From the NCBI GenBank assembly GCA_043800975.1, contig JAZDMK010000006.1, positions 1 through 64,000 on the forward strand: a stretch of 64,000 nucleotides of DNA. The letters run 5' to 3'. The translations under genes and the position numbers were made by a program. Below, in pieces: positions 34,595 through 42,093 of this stretch (within the stretch, counting starts at the first letter, position 1; every line of letters begins with the position of its first letter). Source of the stretch: JAZDMK01 sp043800975 (GTDB lineage Bacteria; Bacteroidota; Bacteroidia; Bacteroidales; JAHJDW01). The notes under the pieces are model-generated. The model saw only the letters and a program-made list of their open reading frames with translations, was not told where the DNA came from and ran no database searches.

Positions 34595-35164
34595 TCAAAC
34601 CTTCGAAATAATTAATTTCCAACGCTCTTTTATAGTAGTATCCTTGATGAATTCATAAATAAAATTGCCAATTGGAATATGTTCGCCTTTAAATTCAAAT
34701 TTATAATAACCTTCTGTTTCTTCTACTTTTTTCCCAAATAATAATAAAACATCAAAAACATTAGATCGCTCTGTTTGTACTACCAAATTGCTGCTTGACA
34801 AGTAGGGTTTATTTGGATTGCTATTAAATATTATTTCAGCCCTGCGAAATGTTTGATGATCTTTTTGTATTGGATTCAGGTCTTTTGAAAAATTAAAAAA
34901 TTCATAACAAAATTGCACTTCAGAAACCTGCCTATATTTCAGACGTATTAATGGTAATGGTTGATAATTTTCATCAACATTTAACCACATAGTAGAGATT
35001 TCTAAATTTGAATAACTGTCTATAATATGAAAAAATTGATTTAAAGATTTAAATGTTAAAGGTGGAGTAACTTTCTTTAACTTTTCAGTTTTTATTTTAC
35101 CTATATAACTTATGAAAATTAGAGTTAAGATAAGGAGTATTAGTATGACTGGTATATAGTACAT
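34595..35164 (-). CDS. Hypothetical membrane-anchored protein
   Basis: 189 aa. One N-terminal hydrophobic helix (YIPVILILLILTLIFISYIG) is followed by a basic stretch and a ~165-residue soluble domain rich in Phe, Tyr and Asn. No signal cleavage site or recognised motif. Topology: N-terminal anchor, soluble part probably on one side of the inner membrane. It lies 35 nt downstream of a lone PD-(D/E)XK gene on the same strand, so the two may form a unit. It is AT-rich and unlike the preceding TonB gene in composition. Function unknown. Confidence 0.5.
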   Translation of the reverse strand: MYYIPVILILLILTLIFISYIGKIKTEKLKKVTPPLTFKSLNQFFHIIDSYSNLEISTMWLNVDENYQPLPLIRLKYRQVSEVQFCYEFFNFSKDLNPIQKDHQTFRRAEIIFNSNPNKPYLSSSNLVVQTERSNVFDVLLLFGKKVEETEGYYKFEFKGEHIPIGNFIYEFIKDTTIKERWKLIISKV

Positions 35165-35199
35165 TATTTTAATTTTTTCTTCTACCCTTTGTTTTATGC

Positions 35200-35910
35200 T
35201 TAAGTGTAATTTTCAATTCTCCAATTATCGATATTTCTCTCCTGAATGTTACAACTAATACCAATAAAAACTATCTTTTTGTTTTTTATCAGATATTTTT
35301 CATAATATTTTTTCTCAATGATTTGTTTAATAGCAACATTAGGATTTGACATTTTAAACTCAAGTATTAGTATTTGATTTTCAAGATCAATTACTGAATC
35401 AATACGACCAAGATTAGTTTCATCTTCACTGATAATTTCGAACCCTAGTACTTTTAGTAAAATATGGAAATTAGAATGAAAAAAAGCTTCATTAACTTTA
35501 ATATCATAAGAAATGCTTGCAAAAATAGATTTAACATCTCTGAAAAAATCATCAAAATTATTTTCTATTAAATTCTTTTTCATTTTATCATTCCTATTGT
35601 ACTCTTTTAATACAGAATTGATTTTGGGAAGTGGTAACCATGAAATATTTCTAATAGCTTGTTTCTCGATCTCTACATGTTTATTTAGTGCCACTTCAAT
35701 AATCTTCTTTTCATTTACGTAATCAATGTCAATCTTTTTTAGAAATTCACCTTTGATTAATATTTGATAGGAATAGGTATACCATTCATCCATCCCCACA
35801 TAAACAACGTCTTCAAATGAACCTTTTATTTCAGATTCTTTAATAATCTCAGCAGCCTTATCTTCTTCAACAGATAATAAGTAACCAACCAATTGTTCAT
35901 TAAGATCCAT
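35200..35910 (-). CDS. PD-(D/E)XK nuclease-superfamily protein (DUF1703-like C-terminal domain)
   Basis: 236 aa. The C-terminal half has the pattern GRIDSVIDLENQILILEFKM, followed by IKQIIEKKYYEKYLIKNKKIVFIGISC. This matches the PD-(D/E)XK domain that usually follows an AAA-ATPase-like domain in DUF1703 proteins. Here the D and ExK residues are present (D...EFK), but the ATPase part is absent and the N-terminal ~120 residues are unrelated or diverged. It could be a split or degraded member or a stand-alone nuclease-like protein. It is followed 35 nt later by the hypothetical membrane protein. Confidence 0.65.
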   Translation of the reverse strand: MDLNEQLVGYLLSVEEDKAAEIIKESEIKGSFEDVVYVGMDEWYTYSYQILIKGEFLKKIDIDYVNEKKIIEVALNKHVEIEKQAIRNISWLPLPKINSVLKEYNRNDKMKKNLIENNFDDFFRDVKSIFASISYDIKVNEAFFHSNFHILLKVLGFEIISEDETNLGRIDSVIDLENQILILEFKMSNPNVAIKQIIEKKYYEKYLIKNKKIVFIGISCNIQERNIDNWRIENYT

Positions 35911-36173
35911 TCTTGTTATTTACTCTAGTTCTATTTAAAAGCAGCTAACCTACAGTATTTACAAATTTATACATTATTATTAATCTCACCAAGAAAAATG
36001 AAATAAGTGCTCCCTTTCCATATTCATAGGGAAAGGGTCGGGGATAGGGTAAGTACCGCTAAGCTCCAAAAAAATTAAGTAAAAATTCTTATGTTTCTGA
36101 TATACTAAAACAAAAATCTCCTCGTTTTTATTTCATAAAACAACAAATTGTTTAACTATTAAAACCTACTGCC
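35911..36173. other. Intergenic region with CCCTTTCC hairpin
   Basis: CCCTTTCC (36012-36019) pairs with GGAAAGGG (36030-36037) around a 10-nt loop, followed by GGGATAGGGT. The two motifs together resemble a widespread Bacteroidota intergenic repeat. The rest is AT-rich leader for the following gene; no ORF supported. Confidence 0.5.
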
Positions 36174-36920
36174 ATGAACACATTCATTGAAACAGGTCAC
36201 GCTAAAAACGTAGCAAACTTTGAGGACCTCATCTCGTTCTGCTCCGGTTATGGCGTCGCCTACAACCCTTCCCGCAATGCCCTGAAAATACCGGCAATGC
36301 AAACCCTGCTTACTTCTTCCCGCACTGCCCTCCAAACGGCAAAGGCTGCAAAAACTGCGTATGACAACGCTACCAACAACCGTGAAACTGCATTCCTGGG
36401 TTTCCGAAAGCTCGCAACACGTATCATAAACGCCCTCGATTCCACAGAAGCATCAAGGCTTACCGTGAACGATGCAAAATCAATCAATCGTAAAATTCAG
36501 GTTAAGCGAGCAAAGAAAATTGAAGAGGTTGTTCCGGTAACGCCCGAAAACCCTACCGCTTCAGCCGAAATACACCACATCTCTGTATCGCAGCAAAGCT
36601 ACGATTCCCAAATCGATCATCTCGCAAAGTTGGTTGTAATACTCACTGCAGAACCCTTGTACAATCCCAACGAAGCCGATCTGAAACTGACTGCGCTGAA
36701 CACATACCTCACAAACTTGCGCACGCTGAACACCGCTGTAATCAATACGGCCACTCCTTTCAGCAATGCAATCATCTCCCGCGATACCCTGCTGTATATG
36801 TCCGAAACGGGTCTGGTTGATATTGCTAAAGCAGTTAAAAAATATGTAAAGTCAGTATTTTTCGCAACCAGTCCCCAATACAAACAAATCAGCAAAATCC
36901 AGTTCCGCCACGTAAAATAA
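36174..36920 (+). CDS. Hypothetical protein, mostly helical (248 aa)
   Basis: 248 aa. Rich in Ala, Thr, Ser and Asn, with Ala-rich coiled or helical stretches (SSRTALQTAKAAKTAYDNAT at ~48), a basic segment (RKIQVKRAKKIEEV ~105-118) and a basic C-terminus ending QFRHVK. No signal peptide, membrane segment or catalytic motif. Codon use is richer in GC than the adjoining PDDEXK gene. Similar-looking hypothetical proteins occur in Bacteroidota; I do not know their function. It ends in a strong terminator and lies in a repeat-laden island, so mobility is possible. Confidence 0.65.
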   Translation: MNTFIETGHAKNVANFEDLISFCSGYGVAYNPSRNALKIPAMQTLLTSSRTALQTAKAAKTAYDNATNNRETAFLGFRKLATRIINALDSTEASRLTVNDAKSINRKIQVKRAKKIEEVVPVTPENPTASAEIHHISVSQQSYDSQIDHLAKLVVILTAEPLYNPNEADLKLTALNTYLTNLRTLNTAVINTATPFSNAIISRDTLLYMSETGLVDIAKAVKKYVKSVFFATSPQYKQISKIQFRHVK

Positions 36921-36954
36921 CCCCGCACTTCCTGTGACTCGGTTTATATATATG

Positions 36955-36991
36955 AATCCCTGTATGCCGCAACATACAGGGATTTCCTTTT
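36955..36991 (+). terminator. Rho-independent terminator
   Basis: Perfect 12-bp stem AATCCCTGTATG/CATACAGGGATT (36955-36966, 36973-36984), loop CCGCAA, followed by TCCTTTTAA. It lies 34 nt after the stop of the 248-aa gene. Confidence 0.85.
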
Positions 36992-37080
36992 AATTCCCCT
37001 TCTGGATAGAAGGGGTGGACTGCGTAGCAGGACGGGGTAGTCGAAATACTCAATTTACGGTCAATCATCAAAAGAACTTT
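36992..37080. repeat. Hairpin repeat copy B (full length)
   Basis: Hairpin 1 at 36996-37015 is identical in sequence to copy A. Hairpin 2 CTGC-GTA-GCAG (37020-37030) differs from A only in its loop. GACGGGGTAGTCGAAATACT and the tail CAATTTACGGTCAATCATC follow. The most complete reference copy. Confidence 0.85.
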
Positions 37081-37082
37081 TA

Positions 37083-37150
37083 ACGGGTGGACTGCGTAGC
37101 AGGACGGGGTAGTCGAAATACTCAATATACGGACAATCATCAAAAGAAGC
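37083..37150. repeat. Hairpin repeat copy C (lacking hairpin 1)
   Basis: Begins ACGGGTGGACTGCGTAGCAG with hairpin 2 (37091-37101), then GACGGGGTAGTCGAAATACT and tail CAATATACGGACAATCATCA. It is a tandem 3' extension of copy B. Confidence 0.8.
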
Positions 37151-37215
37151 ATTAACAGATGGACTCGAACTGAGCAGTTGAATCCGTCGCGAACGCATCA
37201 AAAGAATTAGTGATA
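37151..37215. repeat. Diverged repeat copy D
   Basis: ATTAACAGATGGACT then a changed hairpin-2 region (CGAACTGAGCAGTTG), followed by AATCCGTCGCGAACGCATC, the same segment found inside copy A (34210-34228). Confidence 0.65.
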
Positions 37216-37261
37216 GGTTTATTGAAATACATAAATTTGCATATTCTCATCAATACACCCA

Positions 37262-37771
37262 ATGAAGTATTATAGCATTTCTACAAAGGATAGTGCAATA
37301 GAAGCTGAAACTTTCTTCATTCACTCAACAATTCTCTATAAAAATTATACGCCTGCAATACCCTTTAATCCTGAGTTAAAAGAGCGTGCAAAAGAACTTC
37401 GTAAAGCAGGAAATTTAGCTGAGGTTATTTTCTGGAAGCAGGTTCATAGAAAAAATTTCTGGGGAATAGACTTTGATCGTCAAAAGGTGATAGGTAATTA
37501 TATTGTTGATTTTTTTGTTAAAAGTTTAAGCCTTGTAATTGAGATTGACGGACGCAGTCATAATCAAAAAGAAGTACAAGACAGGATCAGGCAGGATTAT
37601 CTGGAATCAATAGGGTTATATGTATACAGAATTAAAGATGCCGACATACGAAATGATTTGAATTCAGTGATTGAAGAATTGGAGCGATTTATACTTCATC
37701 GTTATGCAACACCCCGCCCTATCGGGCACCCCTCTGCCAGAGGGGATTTTAAAAATTCCCCTTCTGGATAG
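37262..37771 (+). CDS. DUF559 endonuclease-like protein with repeat-derived tail
   Basis: 169 aa. The core matches DUF559 (PD-(D/E)XK fold related to Vsr): FNPELKERAKELRKAGNLAE, then EVIFWKQVHRKNFWGIDFDRQK, IGNYIVDFFVKSLSLVIEIDG and RSHNQKEVQDRIRQDYLES. Candidate catalytic residues: E in LAEVIFW, D in YIVDFF and E.D in VIEIDG. The last 19 residues (PRPIGHPSARGDFKNSPSG) are encoded by the hairpin repeat that follows, and the stop TAG lies in the loop/stem junction of its hairpin 1 (37769-37771). Inference: protein and repeat may be a linked mobile or maintenance pair. The function of DUF559 proteins is not established. Confidence 0.85.
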   Translation: MKYYSISTKDSAIEAETFFIHSTILYKNYTPAIPFNPELKERAKELRKAGNLAEVIFWKQVHRKNFWGIDFDRQKVIGNYIVDFFVKSLSLVIEIDGRSHNQKEVQDRIRQDYLESIGLYVYRIKDADIRNDLNSVIEELERFILHRYATPRPIGHPSARGDFKNSPSG

Positions 37772-37850
37772 AAGGGGTACTCCGCTTGCGGAGGGGGGTA
37801 GTCGAAATACTGGTTTACAAGCAATCAACCAAAGAAGTTTATAGGCACCT
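37711..37850. repeat. Hairpin repeat copy E, overlapping DUF559 3' end
   Basis: Extra hairpins GCCC-TAT-GGGC-like (37717-37728) and CCCCTCT-GCC-AGAGGGG (37729-37745) precede hairpin 1 (37758-37777). Hairpin 2 is CTCCGC-TT-GCGGAG (37780-37793), wholly different in sequence from copies A/B. The constant GGGGTAGTCGAAATACT and tail follow. Confidence 0.8.
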
Positions 37851-37940
37851 GCCGCAATTCCCCTTCGAGATCGAAGGGGTGGCACGAAGTGACGGGGTAG
37901 TTGAAAATACTAAATTTACAGCCATTCATCCAATGACGCT
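37851..37940. repeat. Hairpin repeat copy F with covarying stems
   Basis: Hairpin 1 is CCCCTTCGA-GA-TCGAAGGGG (37860-37879), with base-pair changes relative to copy B that keep pairing. Hairpin 2 is CAC-GAA-GTG (37883-37891). It is followed by GACGGGGTAGTTGAAAATACT and a diverged tail. Confidence 0.8.
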
Positions 37941-37943
37941 TTA

Positions 37944-37973
37944 ACGTGTGGACTGCGCAGCAGGACGGGGTTA
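37944..37973. repeat. Hairpin repeat fragment G
   Basis: TGTGGACTGCGCAGCAGGAC followed by GGGGTTATTAG; hairpin 2 as in copy A, with no hairpin 1 and a truncated tail. Confidence 0.75.
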
Positions 37974-38013
37974 TTAGTCTTTATTGAGAAAGGACTTTAG
38001 TCCTGATAGTGAA

Positions 38014-38350
38014 AAATGAACTCCAAAAGGAATTCTACCACCTTCAAAAAGAAAACTACCACCTGTAAAAAGAATTCTCCTTCCTGAAAAAAGAATAAGA
38101 GCACCTTCAAAAAGAAAAAGAGAAACGCAAAAAAGAATTATTCAACCTGTAAAAAGAAAACCCGCATCTGCAAAAAGAATTCTCCCACCTGTAAAAAGAA
38201 ATCTTGCACCTGCAAATTGATTTTTTTTCTGATTCTTCAGGAAAACTCCTTCCTGCATAAAGAAATCCCGAACCTGTAAAAAGAATTCTTCTACCTGCAA
38301 AAAGAATTATTCCGCCTGTAAAAAGAATTCTTGCACCTGTAGCAAAAATA
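38014..38350. repeat. 21-bp tandem array with phased A-tracts
   Basis: About 16 degenerate units in register; 38161-38181 and 38267-38287 are good examples (consensus near CTTGCACCTGTAAAAAGAATT). Unit 10 (38224-38245) is diverged and 22 nt long. Nearly every unit has an A4-A6 tract followed by GAATT/GAAA, so the A-tracts recur every 21 bp, about two helical turns. Read in one plus frame, the first eight units stay open (LPPVKRI-like heptads) but there is no ATG, and a TGA occurs in unit 9. Confidence 0.85.
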
Positions 38351-38733
38351 TCTGTGTCTAATCTGTGTATATCTGTATCATCTGTGGTGAAAATAAGATC
38401 GCAGATTATGATAGCATAACACCAATAAGGTTTTCAGCCAAATGAAATCCGTCTATCCATATCCTGCATTAGATAACAAACCCCCAAAATAAATGTATAA
38501 GCTTCTTCAGGTAACAATCACTTCCCTGTCCGCTGGTCAGGCGGGGGTCTTCCGTCTCCGGTCTTCCGTCCCTTTTATATTTACAATTAACAAAACACTG
38601 AAAGGCGCTTGCCTGTGTGCTGGACTTCCATTTCCGTCTTCGGTCTCCGGTCTTCCGACCAAAAAAACCATACCCTGTTTTGTATAATATTAAAAACATC
38701 TTCCTAAATTCGCATCAAACAAAACCAACGATT
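38351..38733. other. Intergenic region with phrase-like repeats
   Basis: No gene seen. CTGTGT/ATCTGTG words occur at ~38348-38388. TTCCGTCTCCGGTCTTCCG at 38549-38567 and CCGTCTTCGGTCTCCGGTCT at ~38634-38653 are near-copies of each other, and resemble an inverted copy at 56553-56583. The region ends in the leader of the M49-like gene. Confidence 0.5.
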
Positions 38734-40398
38734 ATGACCCGACATGCAATTCTTTCACTGTTCGTAGTGGCTGTTGTTATTTTCTCAGCAGGCTGCGGCG
38801 GATCTGGTAAAAAAACCGATCAGAAAAACGATTCCACTAAAACCGACAGCGGTATGCAGAAAAAACTGGCGCAGTTCGCCACCTTCAAACTGACCACCGA
38901 CATGAGCAAACTGTCGGACAAAGAAAAACAAATGATTCCGCTGCTGATTGATGCAGCCATGATCATGGACGATCTTTACTGGATGCAGACTTATGGAAAC
39001 AAAGATGAGTTTCTGGCAACGATTAAAGATGAAGATGCAAAGAAGTTTGCCAACATAAATTACGGCCCCTGGGAGCGCCTGAACGACAACCAACCTTTTC
39101 TGGAAGGTGCAAAAGTAAAAACACCGGGTGTAAATTTTTATCCGGCGGATATAACGAAAGAAGAATTTGAAAAGCTTGCTGATAAAGATAAAAAGAGTCA
39201 GTATACCGTTATTGTTCGAAATCCAGATAAGAGCCTGAAAGTGGTTTGGTATCATGAATACTACAAGGACAAACTTTCGAAAGCTTCTGATCTGATTAAA
39301 CAAGCTGCTGCATTGTGCGAAGATGCCGGACTGAAAAAGTATCTGGAACTGCGTGCCGATGCATTGATGACCAGCAATTACAAGCCCAGCGATATGGCAT
39401 GGATGGATATGAAGACCAACAAAATTGATTTCATCTGCGGCCCGATCGAGAATTATGAAGACGGTTTGTTTGGTTACAAATCGGCATTCGAAGGATTCGT
39501 TTTGGTGAAGGATATGGAATGGAGCAACAAGCTTGGAAAATTCACGGGCATGCTTCCGATTCTGCAAAAGAAATTACCGGTTGAAGATAAATACAAAAAG
39601 GAAGTTCCTGCAGCAGGCTCTGATCTTGGCGTGTATGATGCCATCTACTATGCCGGTGATTGCAATGCGGGAAGTAAAACCATTGCTATCAATCTGCCAA
39701 ACGACGAAGATGTTCAGCTGAAGAAAGGTTCACGCCGCCTGCAACTGAAGAATTCGATGAAAGCAAAATTCGACAACATTCTGATGCCGATTGCGAAAAC
39801 ACTGATGGATCCTTCACAGATGAAGAACGTGAAGTTTGATGCTTTCTTCACCAATGTAATGTTTCACGAAGTGGGACATGGTCTTGGAATTAAGAAAACA
39901 GTCAACGGAAAAGGCTTTGTACGCGATGCGCTGAAAGATCTGTATTCAGGAATCGAAGAAGCGAAAGCGGATATTCTCGGTTTGTTTATGGCTACCACGT
40001 TGATTGAAATGAAAGAAATCACAAACATAACTGCTGAAGACTGCTATGTTACTTTTGTTGCAGGTATCTTCCGTTCCGTTCGCTTTGGTGCAGCCAGTGC
40101 GCATGGTAAAGCCAATATGATGTGCTTTAATTTCTTTGAAGATAACAAGGCATTTACTGTAAACAACGACGGAACTTACAAAGTAGACTTTGTGAAAGTG
40201 AAGGAAGTAGTGAACCTGTGGGCTGCTAAAATCATTACCTGGCAGGGTAATGGTGACTATGACGGACTGAAAGCTTATTTTGAAAAGAACAGCAACATAC
40301 GTCCGGCTTTGCAGAAAGAACTGGATCGCCTGAAAACTGCTAATATCCCTGTGGATATTATTTTCGATCAGGGAAAACAAACGTTAGGGTTGAAGTAA
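38734..40398 (+). CDS. M49-like (dipeptidyl peptidase III family) zinc peptidase, lipoprotein
   Basis: 554 aa. The signal ends SAGCGGSG, so a lipidated Cys is likely. The zinc site is FHEVGHGLG (H-E-V-G-H, the shortened HEXXH form rather than HEXXXH of classical DPP III) near residue 385, with the downstream EEAKAD at ~415 as the third-ligand region. The family releases N-terminal dipeptides in classical members; this secreted Bacteroidota form may act on environmental or periplasmic peptides. The ATG at 38734 is preferred over the ORF start at 38617, which lies inside repeats. Confidence 0.85.
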   Translation: MTRHAILSLFVVAVVIFSAGCGGSGKKTDQKNDSTKTDSGMQKKLAQFATFKLTTDMSKLSDKEKQMIPLLIDAAMIMDDLYWMQTYGNKDEFLATIKDEDAKKFANINYGPWERLNDNQPFLEGAKVKTPGVNFYPADITKEEFEKLADKDKKSQYTVIVRNPDKSLKVVWYHEYYKDKLSKASDLIKQAAALCEDAGLKKYLELRADALMTSNYKPSDMAWMDMKTNKIDFICGPIENYEDGLFGYKSAFEGFVLVKDMEWSNKLGKFTGMLPILQKKLPVEDKYKKEVPAAGSDLGVYDAIYYAGDCNAGSKTIAINLPNDEDVQLKKGSRRLQLKNSMKAKFDNILMPIAKTLMDPSQMKNVKFDAFFTNVMFHEVGHGLGIKKTVNGKGFVRDALKDLYSGIEEAKADILGLFMATTLIEMKEITNITAEDCYVTFVAGIFRSVRFGAASAHGKANMMCFNFFEDNKAFTVNNDGTYKVDFVKVKEVVNLWAAKIITWQGNGDYDGLKAYFEKNSNIRPALQKELDRLKTANIPVDIIFDQGKQTLGLK

Positions 40399-40430
40399 TC
40401 TGAGTATTTTACCCGATTTTGGATTTGAGA

Positions 40431-40475
40431 TTTATGATTTTTGATTGCATGACTTTGCTTTTTTGAAATCATAAA
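40431..40475. repeat. AT-rich inverted words before mscL
   Basis: TTTATGATTT (40431-40440) and AAATCATAAA (40466-40475) are a perfect 10-bp inverted repeat. Similar words (CTAAATCATAACTCG) follow up to the mscL start. They resemble the flanks of the four-helix-bundle gene, but no gene is enclosed here. Confidence 0.45.
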
Positions 40476-40505
40476 CCCAGATTCCTAAATCATAACTCGT
40501 ATCAT

Positions 40506-40919
40506 ATGGGAATTGTAAAAGAATTCAAGGAATTTGCGGTACGTGGCAATGTCTTCGACATGGCGATTGGTATCGTGATTGGTGCTGCATTTGGAAAAAT
40601 TGTAACATCACTTGTGACAGATGTAATCTTACCTCCACTGGGTATTTTAATAGGCGGGGTTGATTTCACAGACCTAAGCATCATATTACAAAGTGCGAGT
40701 GTGGACGCTCTTGGAAAACCGGTTGATGCAGTTGTGCTGGGTTATGGTAAGTTCATTCAAACCCTTTTTGATTTTGTCATCGTTGCGTTCGCCATATTTT
40801 TGGTGATCAAGGGAATGAATAGAATAAAGCGTAAACAGGCTGCTGAAGCACCACCTGAGCCAACAAACCAAGAAAAGTTACTTACAGAAATACGTGATTT
40901 ATTAAAATCGCAGAAGTAG
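40506..40919 (+). CDS. mscL: Large-conductance mechanosensitive channel
   Basis: 137 aa, homopentameric inner-membrane channel that opens under hypo-osmotic shock. Conserved start [20 protein letters not shown] with TM1 glycines ([14 protein letters not shown]), periplasmic loop, TM2 ([16 protein letters not shown]) and a charged cytoplasmic helix ([10 protein letters not shown]) at the C-terminus. It is followed directly by a strong terminator shared with the convergent ompH gene. Confidence 0.96.
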   Translation: MGIVKEFKEFAVRGNVFDMAIGIVIGAAFGKIVTSLVTDVILPPLGILIGGVDFTDLSIILQSASVDALGKPVDAVVLGYGKFIQTLFDFVIVAFAIFLVIKGMNRIKRKQAAEAPPEPTNQEKLLTEIRDLLKSQK

Positions 40920-40954
40920 AAAAAAAAGAGCCATCAACGATGGCTCTTTTTTTT
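40920..40954. terminator. Bidirectional terminator between mscL and ompH
   Basis: Stem AAAAAAGAGCCATC/GATGGCTCTTTTTT (about 40922-40935 and 40939-40952) with loop AAC. The T-run overlaps the ompH stop codon (40953-40955). Confidence 0.9.
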
Positions 40955-41474
40955 ATTTAAGATTTAGTTGTTTTTTGACGAGCGGTAGAATGTCGTCTCC
41001 TTTTTCAAAATAAAGAAGAACACCCACACCGGCGTCAATAATGTATGTGTAACCATTTGCTTTAGCTACATCTTCGATAGCTTTCTTTGCCTTGTCAATA
41101 ATAGGCTGCATCAGTTCGCCTTCTTTTTTCTGAAGTTCACTCTGTGCAGATTCCTGGAAATCCTGAATTCTTTTTTGCAAATCAACAAGTTCTTTTTCTT
41201 TCACCTGTTTGATCAGATCGGTGTATTTTGCGCCATTGGCTGTATAATCATCATACTTTGTCTGAAGTTCATTCTTCATTATAGTCAGCTGATCATCCAG
41301 TGATTTTGCATAATTTTCGATAACTTTCTTGGCAGAATCACGGCCGGGCATGATGCCCAGCAGTTCATTGGAATCGATGTGTCCAATTTTTTGTTTGTTC
41401 TGCGCAAAAAGTGCAGCAGGGATAAGGAGCGTGCAGGCCAGTGCCAGCAATAAAAATCGTTTCTTCATATTCAT
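40953..41474 (-). CDS. OmpH/Skp-family periplasmic chaperone, second copy
   Basis: 173 aa. Signal peptide (KKRFLLLALACTLLIPAALFAQ), then the OmpH/Skp fold: IGHIDSNELLGIMPG, a long charged coiled-coil (residues ~45-125, for example VKEKELVDLQKRIQDFQESA) and a C-terminal IDAGVGVLLYFEKGDDIL. Skp-type proteins hold unfolded outer-membrane proteins during transit to BamA. The gene is the last of the bamA cluster, 3 nt after its paralogue, and ends in the shared terminator. Confidence 0.9.
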   Translation of the reverse strand: MNMKKRFLLLALACTLLIPAALFAQNKQKIGHIDSNELLGIMPGRDSAKKVIENYAKSLDDQLTIMKNELQTKYDDYTANGAKYTDLIKQVKEKELVDLQKRIQDFQESAQSELQKKEGELMQPIIDKAKKAIEDVAKANGYTYIIDAGVGVLLYFEKGDDILPLVKKQLNLK

Positions 41475-41477
41475 TAA

Positions 41478-42035
41478 TTATTTGGGTTTATTATCATCTT
41501 TGTTTGTACCGAAGCCGCCGGGTTTGTATCCGAGTGATTCAAGAACCTGATCGCTGATGTCAATTTTCGGACTGACATAAAGCATAATTAAATCACTTGA
41601 TTTGTCAAATACAATCATGTAATTTCCTTTGGTGCCGATATCGTTTACTGCATTGTACAGTTTATCCTGAATGGGTTTGATCAGTTCCTGACGTTTCTTG
41701 AAAAGATCACCGTCGTTACCAAAACGTTTTTTCTGAAGTTCCTTGGCTTCTTTTTCTTTATTCAGAATTTCATCCTGACGTTTCTTTTTAATGTCTTCGG
41801 GAAGGAGTACTTGTTCTGCCTGATACGATTTGTATAGTTTATCGATTTCAGCAAATTTTCCTTCAATTTCTTTTTGCCAGTCTACTGAAAGCTGGTCAAC
41901 CTGTTCCTGTGCAGCATTGTATTCAGGAATGTTTTCAAGGATGTATTTTGTGTCTACATACCCGATCTTCTGTTGTGCAAATGCGAATGCGCCAACAAAA
42001 AGAACTGCTGATAATGTTAAGAGAATGCGTTTCAT
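41478..42035 (-). CDS. OmpH/Skp-family periplasmic chaperone, first copy
   Basis: 185 aa. Signal peptide (KRILLTLSAVLFVGAFAFAQ), followed by the IGYVDTKYILENIPEY start typical of OmpH, a coiled coil (KEIEGKFAEIDKLYKSYQAE, then RQDEILNKEKEAKELQKKRF) and MIVFDKSSDLIMLYVSPKIDI. It is one of two tandem Skp-like chaperones downstream of bamA. The start at 42035 has an unusually good Shine-Dalgarno (GGAGG about 8-10 nt upstream), rare in this genome. Confidence 0.9.
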   Translation of the reverse strand: MKRILLTLSAVLFVGAFAFAQQKIGYVDTKYILENIPEYNAAQEQVDQLSVDWQKEIEGKFAEIDKLYKSYQAEQVLLPEDIKKKRQDEILNKEKEAKELQKKRFGNDGDLFKKRQELIKPIQDKLYNAVNDIGTKGNYMIVFDKSSDLIMLYVSPKIDISDQVLESLGYKPGGFGTNKDDNKPK

Positions 42036-42093
42036 AATTTTTTCCTCCAAATTTAGAGATTATTTGTTAATAGCATAAAAATATCTGTGTGTT

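Noticed and set aside
36992..37973. CRISPR-like repeats in the island
   Set aside because: Spacing is irregular, copies differ in length, and the unit itself folds into two hairpins; no spacer pattern.
38014..38222. Coding region of heptad repeats
   Set aside because: One plus frame is open for eight units, but no start codon precedes it, a TGA falls in unit 9 and unit 10 breaks register.
38014..38350. CRISPR array
   Set aside because: The units are contiguous 21-mers with no spacers of unique sequence between identical repeats, and no cas gene is in the window.
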